Made by a program: the position numbers and the translations under genes. The notes under the pieces are model-generated. The model did not search any database. It was not told the origin of the DNA and saw only the letters and a program-made list of their open reading frames with translations. From an uncultured Selenomonadales bacterium (GTDB taxonomy: Bacteria > Bacillota > Negativicutes > Acidaminococcales > Acidaminococcaceae), in assembly GCA_900315345.1 (NCBI GenBank), contig OMYP01000004.1, positions 1-33,921 on the forward strand: a stretch of DNA of 33,921 bases. The letters run 5' to 3'. Shown here piece after piece: positions 14,660 to 22,523 of this stretch (the stretch's first letter is position 1; every line of letters starts with the position of its first letter).

Positions 14660-16072
14660 GTGTATCTGGAATTGCTGAATGAAATTGATAGTTTTGTCTG
14701 GGGACCGCCCCTGTTGGTGCTGCTGGTGGGAACCGGTATTTTTCTGAGTCTGCGGCTTGGTTTTTTACAGGTGACCCGGCTGCCTAAAGCGTTAGGCCTG
14801 ATTTTCAAGGCGAAAAGCCAGGGGGAGGGGGATACCTCTTCATTTCGTGCTTTGTGTACGGCCCTTGCCGCTACCATCGGCACCGGCAATATTGTGGGAG
14901 TGGCCACGGCGGTAAAAGCCGGAGGACCCGGCGCCCTGTTCTGGATGTGGGTGGCTGCCTTTTTCGGTATGGCTACCAAATATGCGGAAGGCCTGCTGGC
15001 CGTAAAATACCGCGGTGTGGATGAACACGGTGAGATTGCCGGCGGCCCCATGTTCTATATTGAAAACGGAATGGGGAAACAGTGGAAACCCCTGGCAGTG
15101 TTCTTTGCTGCCGCCGGCGTGCTGGTTGCCTATTTTGGTATCGGCACCTTTGCACAGGTGAATTCCATTGTGGATATTACAAAGCTTTCCATCGGACTTG
15201 ACCCCATGTATACTGCGGTGATCCTGACCCTGGCTGTGGCAGCGGTGACCATCGGCGGTCTCCAGTCTATCGCTTCGGTAGCCAGTAAGATCGTTCCCGC
15301 CATGGCTGTGATCTATTTTGTATCTACAGTAGGTTTCCTGCTTATGTTTATTGACAAAGTACCCGGCGCGGTGATGGAAGTGCTGCATTGCGCCTTTACG
15401 CCCACTGCGGCAGCCGGCGGATTTGCAGGGGCATCTGTAATGTTGGCTATGCGTTCCGGCGTGGCCCGGGGTGTTTTCTCCAATGAGTCCGGCCTGGGCT
15501 CTGCTCCCATTGTGGCGGCAGCGGCCAAGACAAAATGGCCTGCGGAACAGGGACTGGTTTCCATGACAGGTACCTTTATTGATACCATCATCATCTGCAC
15601 CCTTACCGGTCTGACCCTGGTGGTATCCGGTTTATGGAAAGGCGATCTGAACGGCGCGGCCCTGACCCAGGCGGCATTTATGCAGGGATATCCGGAAGCC
15701 GGCAAAATTGTGCTGATGGTGGGGCTGGTTCTGTTTGCCTTTACCACTATTTTAGGTTGGAACTATTACGGCGAACGATGCATCGTGTATCTGGCCGGTG
15801 TAAAAGCCATCCTTCCGTACCGCATCATCTTTATTGTGCTTGTTGCCGTAGGGGCGTTCCTGAAGCTGGAAGCTATCTGGGTGCTGGCAGATATCGTAAA
15901 CGGGCTGATGGCAATTCCTAACCTGATTGCCCTGCTGGCCCTCAGCGGCGTGGTTGCTGCGGAAACAAAACGTTATTTCCGGCATGTGGAAATAGGAGAT
16001 GTGGACGAAGTAAACGGATTGTTGCCGGACGGGCCAGAAGAAGTTATCGAACAGAAACTGGAAGGAAGATGA
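14660..16072 (+). CDS. Na+:alanine/glycine symporter, AGCS family
   Basis: The 470-residue membrane protein has about eleven hydrophobic segments and the AGCS signatures GTGNIVGVATAVKAGGPGAL, FWMWVAAFFGMATKYAEG and NESGLGSAPIVAAAAKT. Members take up alanine or glycine with sodium. I start it at the GTG at 14660, with GGAGGAG about seven bases upstream; the longer frame from 14618 would begin inside the terminator hairpin. The riboswitch upstream points to glycine as a substrate or signal. The HAD phosphatase gene follows after about 50 bases. Confidence 0.95.
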   Translation: MYLELLNEIDSFVWGPPLLVLLVGTGIFLSLRLGFLQVTRLPKALGLIFKAKSQGEGDTSSFRALCTALAATIGTGNIVGVATAVKAGGPGALFWMWVAAFFGMATKYAEGLLAVKYRGVDEHGEIAGGPMFYIENGMGKQWKPLAVFFAAAGVLVAYFGIGTFAQVNSIVDITKLSIGLDPMYTAVILTLAVAAVTIGGLQSIASVASKIVPAMAVIYFVSTVGFLLMFIDKVPGAVMEVLHCAFTPTAAAGGFAGASVMLAMRSGVARGVFSNESGLGSAPIVAAAAKTKWPAEQGLVSMTGTFIDTIIICTLTGLTLVVSGLWKGDLNGAALTQAAFMQGYPEAGKIVLMVGLVLFAFTTILGWNYYGERCIVYLAGVKAILPYRIIFIVLVAVGAFLKLEAIWVLADIVNGLMAIPNLIALLALSGVVAAETKRYFRHVEIGDVDEVNGLLPDGPEEVIEQKLEGR

Positions 16073-16124
16073 TTTGTTTCGCGTTTGTGCTTTAAGCAAA
16101 ATTCAGATTATGCGGAGGTGCATC

Positions 16125-16730
16125 GTGATTCGCAATATGGTTTTTGATATAGGCAATGTGCTGATGGATTTCCGGTGGAAGGAGTACATGCACTCCCTGT
16201 TTGGTGAAAATGAAGCGCTGATCCAGGCTATCAACCGGGGTATCTGGCATAATGGCTGCTGGGCAGCCATGGACAAGGGGGAAATGGATGGCGCCGCCAC
16301 ATTGCGAAGCGCCATAGCTTCTGCGCCCCAATATGAAAAAGAAATCAGGCAGACCATTGCCAATGCGGCCCATGCATTTCATAAAAACGAGTATGCTGTT
16401 CCCTGGGTGCAGGAGCTGAAGAAGCTGGGGTTTCACGTATATTATCTTTCCAACTATTCCGCTTTTTCCATAAAAGCCAATCCGGGCGTGCTTGACTTTA
16501 TTCCTTATATGGATGGCGGTGTGTTTTCCTATCAGGTGAAGGCTGTGAAACCGGAACCGGAAATTTATCGCTGCCTCTGTGAAAAGTACGGATTAAAACC
16601 GGAAGAATGCCTCTTTACCGATGATGTTCCGGAAAATGTAAAAGGAGCTCAGGCCTGTGGGTTTCAGGGAATTGTGTTTGAAAGTTATGAAAAGACCTAC
16701 CCGGAAATCATGAAGGCCTTATTGGAATAA
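16125..16730 (+). CDS. HAD-family hydrolase (YihX-like phosphatase)
   Basis: The 201-residue protein carries the HAD motifs in order: FDIGNVLMDF (nucleophile Asp), YYLSNYSAFS (motif II), KAVKPEPEIYR (motif III lysine) and CLFTDDVPENVKGA (motif IV acids). In motif I the usual second aspartate is replaced by glycine (D-x-G-N-V), as in the YihX group, so it is not by itself a sign of inactivity. An alpha-helical cap lies between motifs I and II. I chose the GTG at 16125 because GGAGG precedes it; the frame from 16074 has no ribosome site. Substrate unknown. Confidence 0.9.
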   Translation: MIRNMVFDIGNVLMDFRWKEYMHSLFGENEALIQAINRGIWHNGCWAAMDKGEMDGAATLRSAIASAPQYEKEIRQTIANAAHAFHKNEYAVPWVQELKKLGFHVYYLSNYSAFSIKANPGVLDFIPYMDGGVFSYQVKAVKPEPEIYRCLCEKYGLKPEECLFTDDVPENVKGAQACGFQGIVFESYEKTYPEIMKALLE

Positions 16731-16751
16731 AACGATGGGCCGACACGCTTC

Positions 16752-16780
16752 TTGCATAGTTGTTTTGAAAATTTTATAAT
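16752..16780 (+). promoter_or_regulatory. Promoter of the threonine-synthase-like gene
   Basis: TTGCAT (16752-16757) and TATAAT (16775-16780) are 17 bases apart, 44 bases before the ATG. Confidence 0.75.
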
Positions 16781-16824
16781 GCGTATGGCAGAATCGTTTT
16801 TTGGAATTAACGGAGGAAAAATAG

Positions 16825-17925
16825 ATGAAAGTAAATTATGTTTGTTCAAAATGCGGAAAGACGGAAGAAGTTACGACCCGGGCGCCCAAGTGTGAATGCG
16901 GCGGCCTGTGGAAGTTACAGTATGAACTGCCGAAATTTGAGGAAGCGTTGATTGACAAGGACGAATGGAGCATTTTCCGTTACCGGGCTTTCATGCCCCT
17001 GGCCGATGATACATGGAAAGAAGTTACCATGGGGGAAGGTATGACTCCCATCATTCACTTTGATGAAGACCTGATGCTGAAAATGGATTATTTTATGCCG
17101 ACCTTGTCCTTTAAAGACCGGGGTGCCGCAGTCCTTGTATCTCACTGCAAAGCCATCGGCGTTACGGATGTAGTACAGGATTCCAGCGGCAACGCAGGCA
17201 ACAGCGTGGCTGCCTACAGCGGACGGGTAGGGATCAACTGCGAAATCTTTGTGCCGGAAGGGACTTCACCGAAAAAGATCGACATGATCAAAGCCCATGG
17301 GGCAAAGGCTAACGTGGTGCCCGGCTCCCGGGACCACTGCGCGGATGTGTGCAGGGCCAAGGTGCGTGATGAAGGCAAATACTACGCGAACCATGTGTAT
17401 AATCCCTTCTTTTATGAAGGGACGAAGACTTATATTTATGAAATTTACGAACAGCTGCACCGCATCCCGCAGAATATTTTCATTCCCCTTGGGAATGGCA
17501 CCCTGTTTTTGGGGGCGGTGTTCGGGCTGGAGCATCTTGTGGAAAGCGGCATCATTGACAAGATGCCTAACGTGATCGCCATTCAGAGTGAACACTGCGC
17601 GCCTTTTGCGGAAGCAAAACGGCAGGGACTGAAAGAGCCTGCTGCCGTAACACCTAAACCGACCCTGGCGGAAGGCATTGCTATCGGTCAGCCTATGCGG
17701 GGTGCGGAAATTCTGGAAAAAATTTATAAATACGATATGGAAATCGTGGAAATTCCGGAAGAAGCAATTCTTCCGGCCCGGGCGACACTGGCCGCCAAAG
17801 GGATCTACTGCGAGCACACCACGGCCGGCAACTATGCGGCGTATCAGAAATACTGCCAGCTTCACGGCAAAACGAAAGACTGCCTCATTACCATGTGCGG
17901 TGCGGGACTGAAGTCGGATCACTGA
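16825..17925 (+). CDS. Threonine-synthase-like PLP enzyme with N-terminal zinc ribbon
   Basis: The 366-residue protein is a fold-type II pyridoxal-phosphate enzyme. It starts with a small metal-binding knuckle (CSKCGK and CECGG). TLSFKDRGAA then supplies the PLP lysine, QDSSGNAGNSVAAYSGR the substrate/phosphate loop and IPLGNGTLFLGAVFGL the PLP phosphate-binding loop. This is the layout of the short threonine synthase group, which converts O-phosphohomoserine to threonine. Related enzymes act on other amino acids, and no homoserine kinase or other threonine gene is nearby, so the exact reaction is uncertain. GGAGG precedes the ATG, and the gene has its own promoter. Confidence 0.78.
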   Translation: MKVNYVCSKCGKTEEVTTRAPKCECGGLWKLQYELPKFEEALIDKDEWSIFRYRAFMPLADDTWKEVTMGEGMTPIIHFDEDLMLKMDYFMPTLSFKDRGAAVLVSHCKAIGVTDVVQDSSGNAGNSVAAYSGRVGINCEIFVPEGTSPKKIDMIKAHGAKANVVPGSRDHCADVCRAKVRDEGKYYANHVYNPFFYEGTKTYIYEIYEQLHRIPQNIFIPLGNGTLFLGAVFGLEHLVESGIIDKMPNVIAIQSEHCAPFAEAKRQGLKEPAAVTPKPTLAEGIAIGQPMRGAEILEKIYKYDMEIVEIPEEAILPARATLAAKGIYCEHTTAGNYAAYQKYCQLHGKTKDCLITMCGAGLKSDH

Positions 17926-17992
17926 TAGTTTGGAAAAGTGTAAGGGAATAGCCTCCTGAATTCTTCAGTACAGTGAAAAAACGATTGCATTT

Positions 17993-18880
17993 TTACACCG
18001 GAAACTCCGGGCGGGCAGCGTAACAGTTCTGTAATATTTTAATAAATTCAGATACCACTGCCCGTTTGTCGCTGGCGTGGGTGGCAATGACGCAGGAAAT
18101 GGTTTCCTTACAGTCGAAAGGGGTCCATGCGAATTCATCATTATGGTCATTGAGGAAACCGGGGGCCAGGCAGATGCCCTTATGGGAAGCAATGTTGGTC
18201 AGGGTCGTATCATGGTCATTGCTGTTAAAATGATCCAGATGTAAATGTTGCAACACCCGCTGCTGTACGGCCCGAAGTTCAGCCTGGGAACCGCCGCCAA
18301 CCATCAGGGTACGTCCGGCAAGGTCTTCTAACTTTATCAGTTCTTTTCGGGCAAGAGGATCCGTTTTTTCGGAAATCAGATAAATTTTGCTCCTGAACAG
18401 GCGGTGGATCTTAATATCAGGAATGCGTTTCATATCTTCCTCCCGGGCAAAGATCATGTCCTGTTCCCCCCGGAGGAACCGGTCGTAATTGTGCAGCGGG
18501 GTGAACTCCGGCGTAACGGAGACTCCTTCATTTTGCTTTTCGAAAGTTTTAATGGCCTGTGGTAAAAAGTAAATAGCAGAGCGCAGGGGCAGGCCTATGG
18601 TCAGTCCCTGCTGGTAACGCCGGCTGTTGTTCTGTCCCTGTTCAACAGCCCGTTTCATTTCTTCCCGCAGGCTTCGCAGCGTTATGCAAAACTGCTGGCC
18701 TGCCGGGGTAAGGGACGCGCCTTTTCCAGAGCGGTGGAAGATTGGAAAGCCGATTTCCTCTTCCACTGTTTTTATATGATAGGTAAGCGTAGGCTGAGTA
18801 ATATATAAATTCTCTGCCGCCCGGTTAAAATTCAGGGACTGGGCCAGTTCAAGGATGCAGTCAATTTGTTTGCTGTTCAT
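17993..18880 (-). CDS. LysR-family transcriptional regulator
   Basis: The 295-residue regulator has the LysR winged helix (MNSKQIDCILELAQSLNFNR, AAENLYITQPTLTYHIKTVE, GFPIFHRSGKGASLTPAG) and a normal-length effector domain. AAAGGA precedes the ATG. It is transcribed away from the SnoaL-like gene, and the 177-base gap between them holds ATAGAAT half-sites, so it probably controls the divergent gene and perhaps itself. It converges on the threonine-synthase-like gene. Confidence 0.92.
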   Translation of the reverse strand: MNSKQIDCILELAQSLNFNRAAENLYITQPTLTYHIKTVEEEIGFPIFHRSGKGASLTPAGQQFCITLRSLREEMKRAVEQGQNNSRRYQQGLTIGLPLRSAIYFLPQAIKTFEKQNEGVSVTPEFTPLHNYDRFLRGEQDMIFAREEDMKRIPDIKIHRLFRSKIYLISEKTDPLARKELIKLEDLAGRTLMVGGGSQAELRAVQQRVLQHLHLDHFNSNDHDTTLTNIASHKGICLAPGFLNDHNDEFAWTPFDCKETISCVIATHASDKRAVVSEFIKILQNCYAARPEFPV

Positions 18881-18921
18881 GATAAATCCTTTCAGAAAAC
18901 CGCTTTTTATGTTATTTCACA

Positions 18922-18948
18922 ATAGAATTATTCTATCAATAATAGAAT
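18922..18948. promoter_or_regulatory. Probable LysR operator: three ATAGAAT half-sites
   Basis: ATAGAATTATTCTAT at 18922-18936 is a perfect palindrome. A third half-site ATAGAAT at 18942-18948 forms a second inverted repeat (ATTCTAT-N5-ATAGAAT) with the preceding arm. AT-rich inverted repeats with T-N11-A spacing next to a divergent LysR gene are the usual form of such operators. It lies just upstream of the promoter at 18956-18986. Confidence 0.65.
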
Positions 18949-18955
18949 AATACAA

Positions 18956-18986
18956 TTGGACTTTTTGCGCAGCCGTAAATTATAAT
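18956..18986 (+). promoter_or_regulatory. Promoter of the SnoaL-like gene
   Basis: TTGGAC (18956-18961) and TATAAT (18981-18986) have a 19-base spacer, longer than ideal. This fits a promoter that needs an activator bound at the adjacent operator. Confidence 0.55.
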
Positions 18987-19057
18987 GAAAATGACATAAT
19001 AAGCATTTTTACATCAGCCGGGCACATAAAGAACTTAAAATAATGGAGGAAATGCAA

Positions 19058-19492
19058 ATGACAAAAGAAATGTTAGAAGCCAAAGAAGCAATCCGTGAAG
19101 TTATCGATCAGTTTTCCAATCTGGAATGCGAGGTGGATGCGCAGGCAAAATTCTTTACGGAAGATACGCACATTATGGTTCATATGAATGGCGCGCTGGC
19201 CATGGATATTCACGGCGTTAACGAAATGGTAAAACAGTTCAGTGCATTTACCAGCAGTGTCAAGGCTTCCCACCATATGAACGGTCAGCAGGTCATCACG
19301 GTAAATGGCGATAAAGCGCAGGATGTTCACTATTGCCGCGCCGCGCTGCTTGTAGAACAGGATGGTCAGGAAATAATTTCCGATAATTATATCCGCTATG
19401 TTGACCAGTTGGTTTTCAAAAATGGAGCCTGGCGTATAGCGGAACGGGATCAGTATTTCGTTATGACGGAGAGCAGGCCGGTGAAGAAATGA
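19058..19492 (+). CDS. SnoaL-like/NTF2-fold protein
   Basis: The 144-residue protein has the alpha+beta barrel pattern of the SnoaL/DUF4440 group: an N-terminal helix (EAKEAIREVIDQFSNLECEV), AKFFTEDTHIMVH, GVNEMVKQFSAF, and a long strand NYIRYVDQLVFKNGAWRIAE followed by RD. Such proteins are small-molecule binding domains or isomerase/hydratase-like enzymes. Start at 19058 is chosen for GGAGG upstream; the frame from 19043 lacks a site. It is divergent from the LysR gene and followed about 200 bases later by the DUF362 gene. Confidence 0.8.
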   Translation: MTKEMLEAKEAIREVIDQFSNLECEVDAQAKFFTEDTHIMVHMNGALAMDIHGVNEMVKQFSAFTSSVKASHHMNGQQVITVNGDKAQDVHYCRAALLVEQDGQEIISDNYIRYVDQLVFKNGAWRIAERDQYFVMTESRPVKK

Positions 19493-19569
19493 TAAGCTTT
19501 TCGGCATAATGCTTTACAAGCATAGTTCTGTAAAAAGTTTAGGCATTAGACGGGACTGCATCGAAATAT

Positions 19570-19575
19570 TATAAT
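19570..19575 (+). promoter_or_regulatory. -10 element before the DUF362 gene
   Basis: A TATAAT lies 121 bases before the chosen start; the -35 (TTAGAC, 19546-19551) is poor. Between it and the gene are small hairpins, CGCC/GGCG and GGATGC/GCATCC, of unknown meaning. Confidence 0.4.
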
Positions 19576-19695
19576 TATCATAGATAAGTATTTATAAAAG
19601 CAACATTTACAATGCCGTGAAGTTTTTATTTCTCAGACGCCATGAAGGCGGGTTCAGGATGCAGGAGCATCCGGTGGAAGAAAGGAGACAAATCC

Positions 19696-20637
19696 ATGAC
19701 AGAATTCAAACAGGCTCCCGTTGTAGGAAGCAAACGGGTGGACGCAGCAGCGCCCGGTACAAAAGCGAAAGTTTATTTTACCCGCACCATTGATGCGGAA
19801 CATTTAATTAAGCTTTACAATTTAGTGAATGAAAATATTTACGGTAAGGTTGCCATCAAGCTGCATACCGGCGAAAAGCACGGACCTAATATTTTACCCC
19901 GTGACATGGTGCAGGCTTTCCAGGCTGCCGTTCCGGAAAGTGCCATTGTGGAGACCAACACCCTGTACCCGGGGGACCGTTACACCACGGAAGGCCATCG
20001 GGACACTCTGAAGGTAAACGGATGGACCTTCTGCCCGGTAGATATTTTGGACGAAGAGGGCGATGTGGCCCTGCCGGTACGCAACGGTTTACGGCTGAAG
20101 GAAGTACACATGGGCGGGCACCTTACCAACTATAACTCCCTGATCGTGCTGACCCATTTCAAAGGCCATGCCATGGGCGGCTTCGGCGGTTCCATGAAAA
20201 ATATCGCCATCGGCTGCGCATCCGGCCAGGTTGGCAAGCGGGAAGTGCACCTAGTGGTGGACGATATGCCGGCTAACTTTGAAGAATGGCCTATGAAAGA
20301 GCAGTTTATGGAAACCATGGCGGATTCCGCAAAGGCTACCTGCGATTATTTCGGCAAGCATATTGTGTTCCTGAATGTGATGCGCCGCATGTCCGTAGAC
20401 TGCGACTGCGCAGGGGTGGCTGCGGAAGAACCGACCATTGCGGATATCGGTATCTGCGCTTCGACGGATATCCTGGCCATCGACCAGGCCTGCTGCGATA
20501 TGGTCTTCACAAAACCGGAAGGGGACCAGAAGGATTTGGTGGAACGGATCACCAGCCGTCACGGACTGCACCAGCTCACCGCCATGCGGGAACAGAAGAT
20601 GGGCAACCCTCAATATGAACTGATTGAAGTGGAATAA
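19696..20637 (+). CDS. DUF362 domain-containing protein
   Basis: The 313-residue protein has the DUF362 blocks KVAIKLHTGEKHGPNILPRD, VETNTLYPGDRYTTEGHRDT, LIVLTHFKGHAMGGFGGSMK followed by NIAIGCASG, and ICASTDILAIDQACCDMVF. Many DUF362 proteins carry ferredoxin-like clusters; here only scattered cysteines (DCDCAG, QACCD) are present and no complete 4Fe-4S motif is seen. The function is unknown. Start at 19696 has GGAGAC upstream; the extension from 19642 does not look like coding sequence. A strong terminator overlaps the stop. Confidence 0.88.
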   Translation: MTEFKQAPVVGSKRVDAAAPGTKAKVYFTRTIDAEHLIKLYNLVNENIYGKVAIKLHTGEKHGPNILPRDMVQAFQAAVPESAIVETNTLYPGDRYTTEGHRDTLKVNGWTFCPVDILDEEGDVALPVRNGLRLKEVHMGGHLTNYNSLIVLTHFKGHAMGGFGGSMKNIAIGCASGQVGKREVHLVVDDMPANFEEWPMKEQFMETMADSAKATCDYFGKHIVFLNVMRRMSVDCDCAGVAAEEPTIADIGICASTDILAIDQACCDMVFTKPEGDQKDLVERITSRHGLHQLTAMREQKMGNPQYELIEVE

Positions 20638-20676
20638 AAGAAACTGCGCCCGGGATTGGCCGTGCGCAGTTTCTTT
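20637..20676 (+). terminator. Intrinsic terminator after the DUF362 gene
   Basis: A perfect 13-base stem, AAAGAAACTGCGC (20637-20649) with GCGCAGTTTCTTT (20664-20676), closes a 14-base loop. It begins in the stop codon and has no strong further T run. Confidence 0.75.
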
Positions 20677-20845
20677 CCATGTGCCGTCAGTCGCAATTTC
20701 TTAGATAATCTTCTTCCCTACAGTAAATTTTTATGATAGAATAAACTATCACAAGAGTGACGGACTTCGCAAAAGCGAAGACATTGTTCGGGAACGAGAA
20801 CAAAAGACGCGACAGGCTTTGGTTTTAAGCATGCTGTTTTTAAAG
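20677..20845. other. Gene-free stretch with small hairpins
   Basis: Three short dyads are visible: GATAG/CTATC (20735-20750), CTTCGC-AAAA-GCGAAG (20765-20780) and GTTC/GAAC (20786-20795). No open frame with a ribosome site is present. Confidence 0.4.
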
Positions 20846-20874
20846 TTGTTATTAAAAATATAAAAAGTTAATAT
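20846..20874 (+). promoter_or_regulatory. Possible promoter of a short leader or small RNA
   Basis: TTGTTA (20846-20851) and TAATAT (20869-20874) are 17 bases apart; the -10 matches the consensus at four of six positions. A strong terminator follows 35 bases later. Confidence 0.4.
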
Positions 20875-20908
20875 AGCTGTGCAGTAGTTTCACTTACGTT
20901 TTAAAGAT

Positions 20909-20969
20909 AAAGCTATGAAGGCTTGCCGGTTCCGGAAGGAACCAGTTTCTTCATAGCTTTTATTTTTTG
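20909..20969 (+). terminator. Strong terminator in the leader of a solute-binding protein gene
   Basis: AAAGCTATGAAG (20909-20920) and CTTCATAGCTTT (20949-20960) form a perfect 12-base stem with a smaller hairpin (GGTTCC/GGAACC) inside, followed by TATTTTTT. It lies 78 bases before the lipoprotein gene, so it either ends a small RNA or attenuates that gene. Confidence 0.85.
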
Positions 20970-21046
20970 CCGGTCAGCCCGGCAGCGGTTCGATTTTTGC
21001 TGCGTCAAGGTCCGATGTTTTTACATAGAAGGGGAGAATGGGAACG

Positions 21047-22330
21047 ATGAAAAAAGGTAAAAAAATTTTATGCGTTATGGTATTGGCGGCACTGGCGGCC
21101 AGCGGCTGTGGCAGTAGTGGGGAAAAGAAGAAAAACGAGGATGTGTTCCGGGTTGGGGTGCCCCACCTGATGACCACCTACGACCACACAAAAGGCTTTG
21201 ACGGCTGGTCCACTACCCGCATCGGCGTAGGGGAGACTGTTGTGAAGTTTGACGCCGACGGCAAGCTGGTTTCCTGGCTGGCGGATTTCGACGGCAATGT
21301 TTTCACCGTTAAGGACGTAAAGTTTTCCGACGGCAGCAGGGTAACAGCCAAAGACATCTGCGACAGCCTGACCAATTCCTGTAAGAAAAATATCCGGGCA
21401 AAAAACGTGATGAAAAATTCCAGCTGGAAAGTGCTGGCTGAGAATAAATTCGAATATACTGGGGAAAAATCCATCCTTACCGACCCGCTGTTCTGTATTG
21501 CCAAGGGCAACCTTTATACCGGCGGCAAAGTGATTTCCTATACGCCTCAGAAAGCGGTGGTGGAACGAAACGGCAGAACCTATGAATACGTCGCCATAAG
21601 CGACAGCACGACCCGGGGCATGTCCATGGAAACAGGGGAAGTAGATGCGGTGTTCGACGTAAATCCCATGTATTATAAAAACCGCGTACATGCGGAAGTG
21701 GGAGGCGCCCGCACCATCATGGGCCGTCTCAACATGCGATCCGGCCGGCCGCTGAGGGATCCGAAACTGCGCAAGATCTTAGTGGAATGTATCGATCTGG
21801 CTTCAATGGAAAAAGCGCTGCACGGGTATGTGATCTGCAATCCAAACTATTCCCGTTACACGAAATCCAACCGTGCCTATAAACTGGCGAAGGTTGATAA
21901 ACCGGTGACCTTAGAGCTGCTGTTCTTTGACAGCCGTCCGGAATTTAAGATCATTGCCGAAGCCACCCAGATGCAGGCCAAGGCTGCGGGCATTGACATT
22001 AAACTGAAGAACGTCCATGTGAACGCCCTTCGCGACATGGAGCTGGGCGGTGATTTTGACATTGTGCTTTCCTCAACTACCAATATCCAGAGCGGTACGG
22101 TGGAAAATTATTACCGCCTGTATTTTGACAGCAACAGTCCTGAAAATACCACGAAATACAATAATCCGGCCTTTGATGCGGCAACTTCTTTGCAGGAGAT
22201 GCAGGATATCCTTGACAAAGATTATGCGGTTATCGTGTACGGCAACCCGCTGCACAACCGGGTCAGCAAGAAAAAGCTGGTTCCGCTGAACCCGCTGGAT
22301 TTCTATTATGATGTGGACGAGGTGAAGTAA
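21047..22330 (+). CDS. Short orphan solute-binding lipoprotein, SBP family 5
   Basis: The 427-residue protein begins with a lipoprotein signal (KKILCVMVLAALAASGC) and family 5 features: FRVGVPHLMTTYDHTKGFDG, IGVGETVVKFDADGKLVSWL, VKFSDGSRVTAKDICDSL, METGEVDAVFDV and LNMRSGRPLRDPKLRKIL. It is about 100 residues shorter than its paralogue at 30967. The G-T/C-GPY...N-x-x-YW block is replaced by a short TGGKVISYTPQKAVV segment, and the region after YSRYTKSN is also contracted. No permease or ATPase gene lies nearby, so ligand and transporter are unknown. I prefer the ATG at 21047 (GGGGAG ten bases upstream) to the one at 21038. Confidence 0.85.
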   Translation: MKKGKKILCVMVLAALAASGCGSSGEKKKNEDVFRVGVPHLMTTYDHTKGFDGWSTTRIGVGETVVKFDADGKLVSWLADFDGNVFTVKDVKFSDGSRVTAKDICDSLTNSCKKNIRAKNVMKNSSWKVLAENKFEYTGEKSILTDPLFCIAKGNLYTGGKVISYTPQKAVVERNGRTYEYVAISDSTTRGMSMETGEVDAVFDVNPMYYKNRVHAEVGGARTIMGRLNMRSGRPLRDPKLRKILVECIDLASMEKALHGYVICNPNYSRYTKSNRAYKLAKVDKPVTLELLFFDSRPEFKIIAEATQMQAKAAGIDIKLKNVHVNALRDMELGGDFDIVLSSTTNIQSGTVENYYRLYFDSNSPENTTKYNNPAFDAATSLQEMQDILDKDYAVIVYGNPLHNRVSKKKLVPLNPLDFYYDVDEVK

Positions 22331-22363
22331 GAAAAATTCGTTTTCTGTCTTTGGGTTTTGCGT

Positions 22364-22369
22364 TATAAT
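22364..22369 (+). promoter_or_regulatory. -10 element for the acetolactate decarboxylase leader
   Basis: A consensus TATAAT lies 160 bases before the gene; the -35 region is weak. Confidence 0.45.
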
Positions 22370-22384
22370 ATACGTGTATAGCGT

Positions 22385-22490
22385 GTGGATCCCGCATGGA
22401 TGATGCGGAATACCTGTCCCATTGCCTGGAAATTACCGGAAAATAACAGTGTTAAGCACAGTAGCGATAAGCCTGAATGGCAATGGCGGG
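22385..22490 (+). ncRNA. Candidate structured leader RNA of the acetolactate decarboxylase gene
   Basis: A hairpin CCGCAT/ATGCGG (22392-22408) is followed by CCATTGCC (22419-22426), which pairs perfectly with GGCAATGG (22479-22486) across about 50 bases holding smaller hairpins. It lies between a TATAAT and the gene and encodes no peptide. I do not recognise a known riboswitch class. Confidence 0.4.
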
Positions 22491-22523
22491 GAATAAATTG
22501 TATTTTTAAATAGGGGGAGTATT

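Noticed and set aside
14302..14682. 126-codon plus-strand frame
   Set aside because: It lies across the glycine riboswitch and terminator, so it is not protein coding.
17266..17922. 218-codon minus-strand frame
   Set aside because: It is a shadow of the threonine-synthase-like gene.
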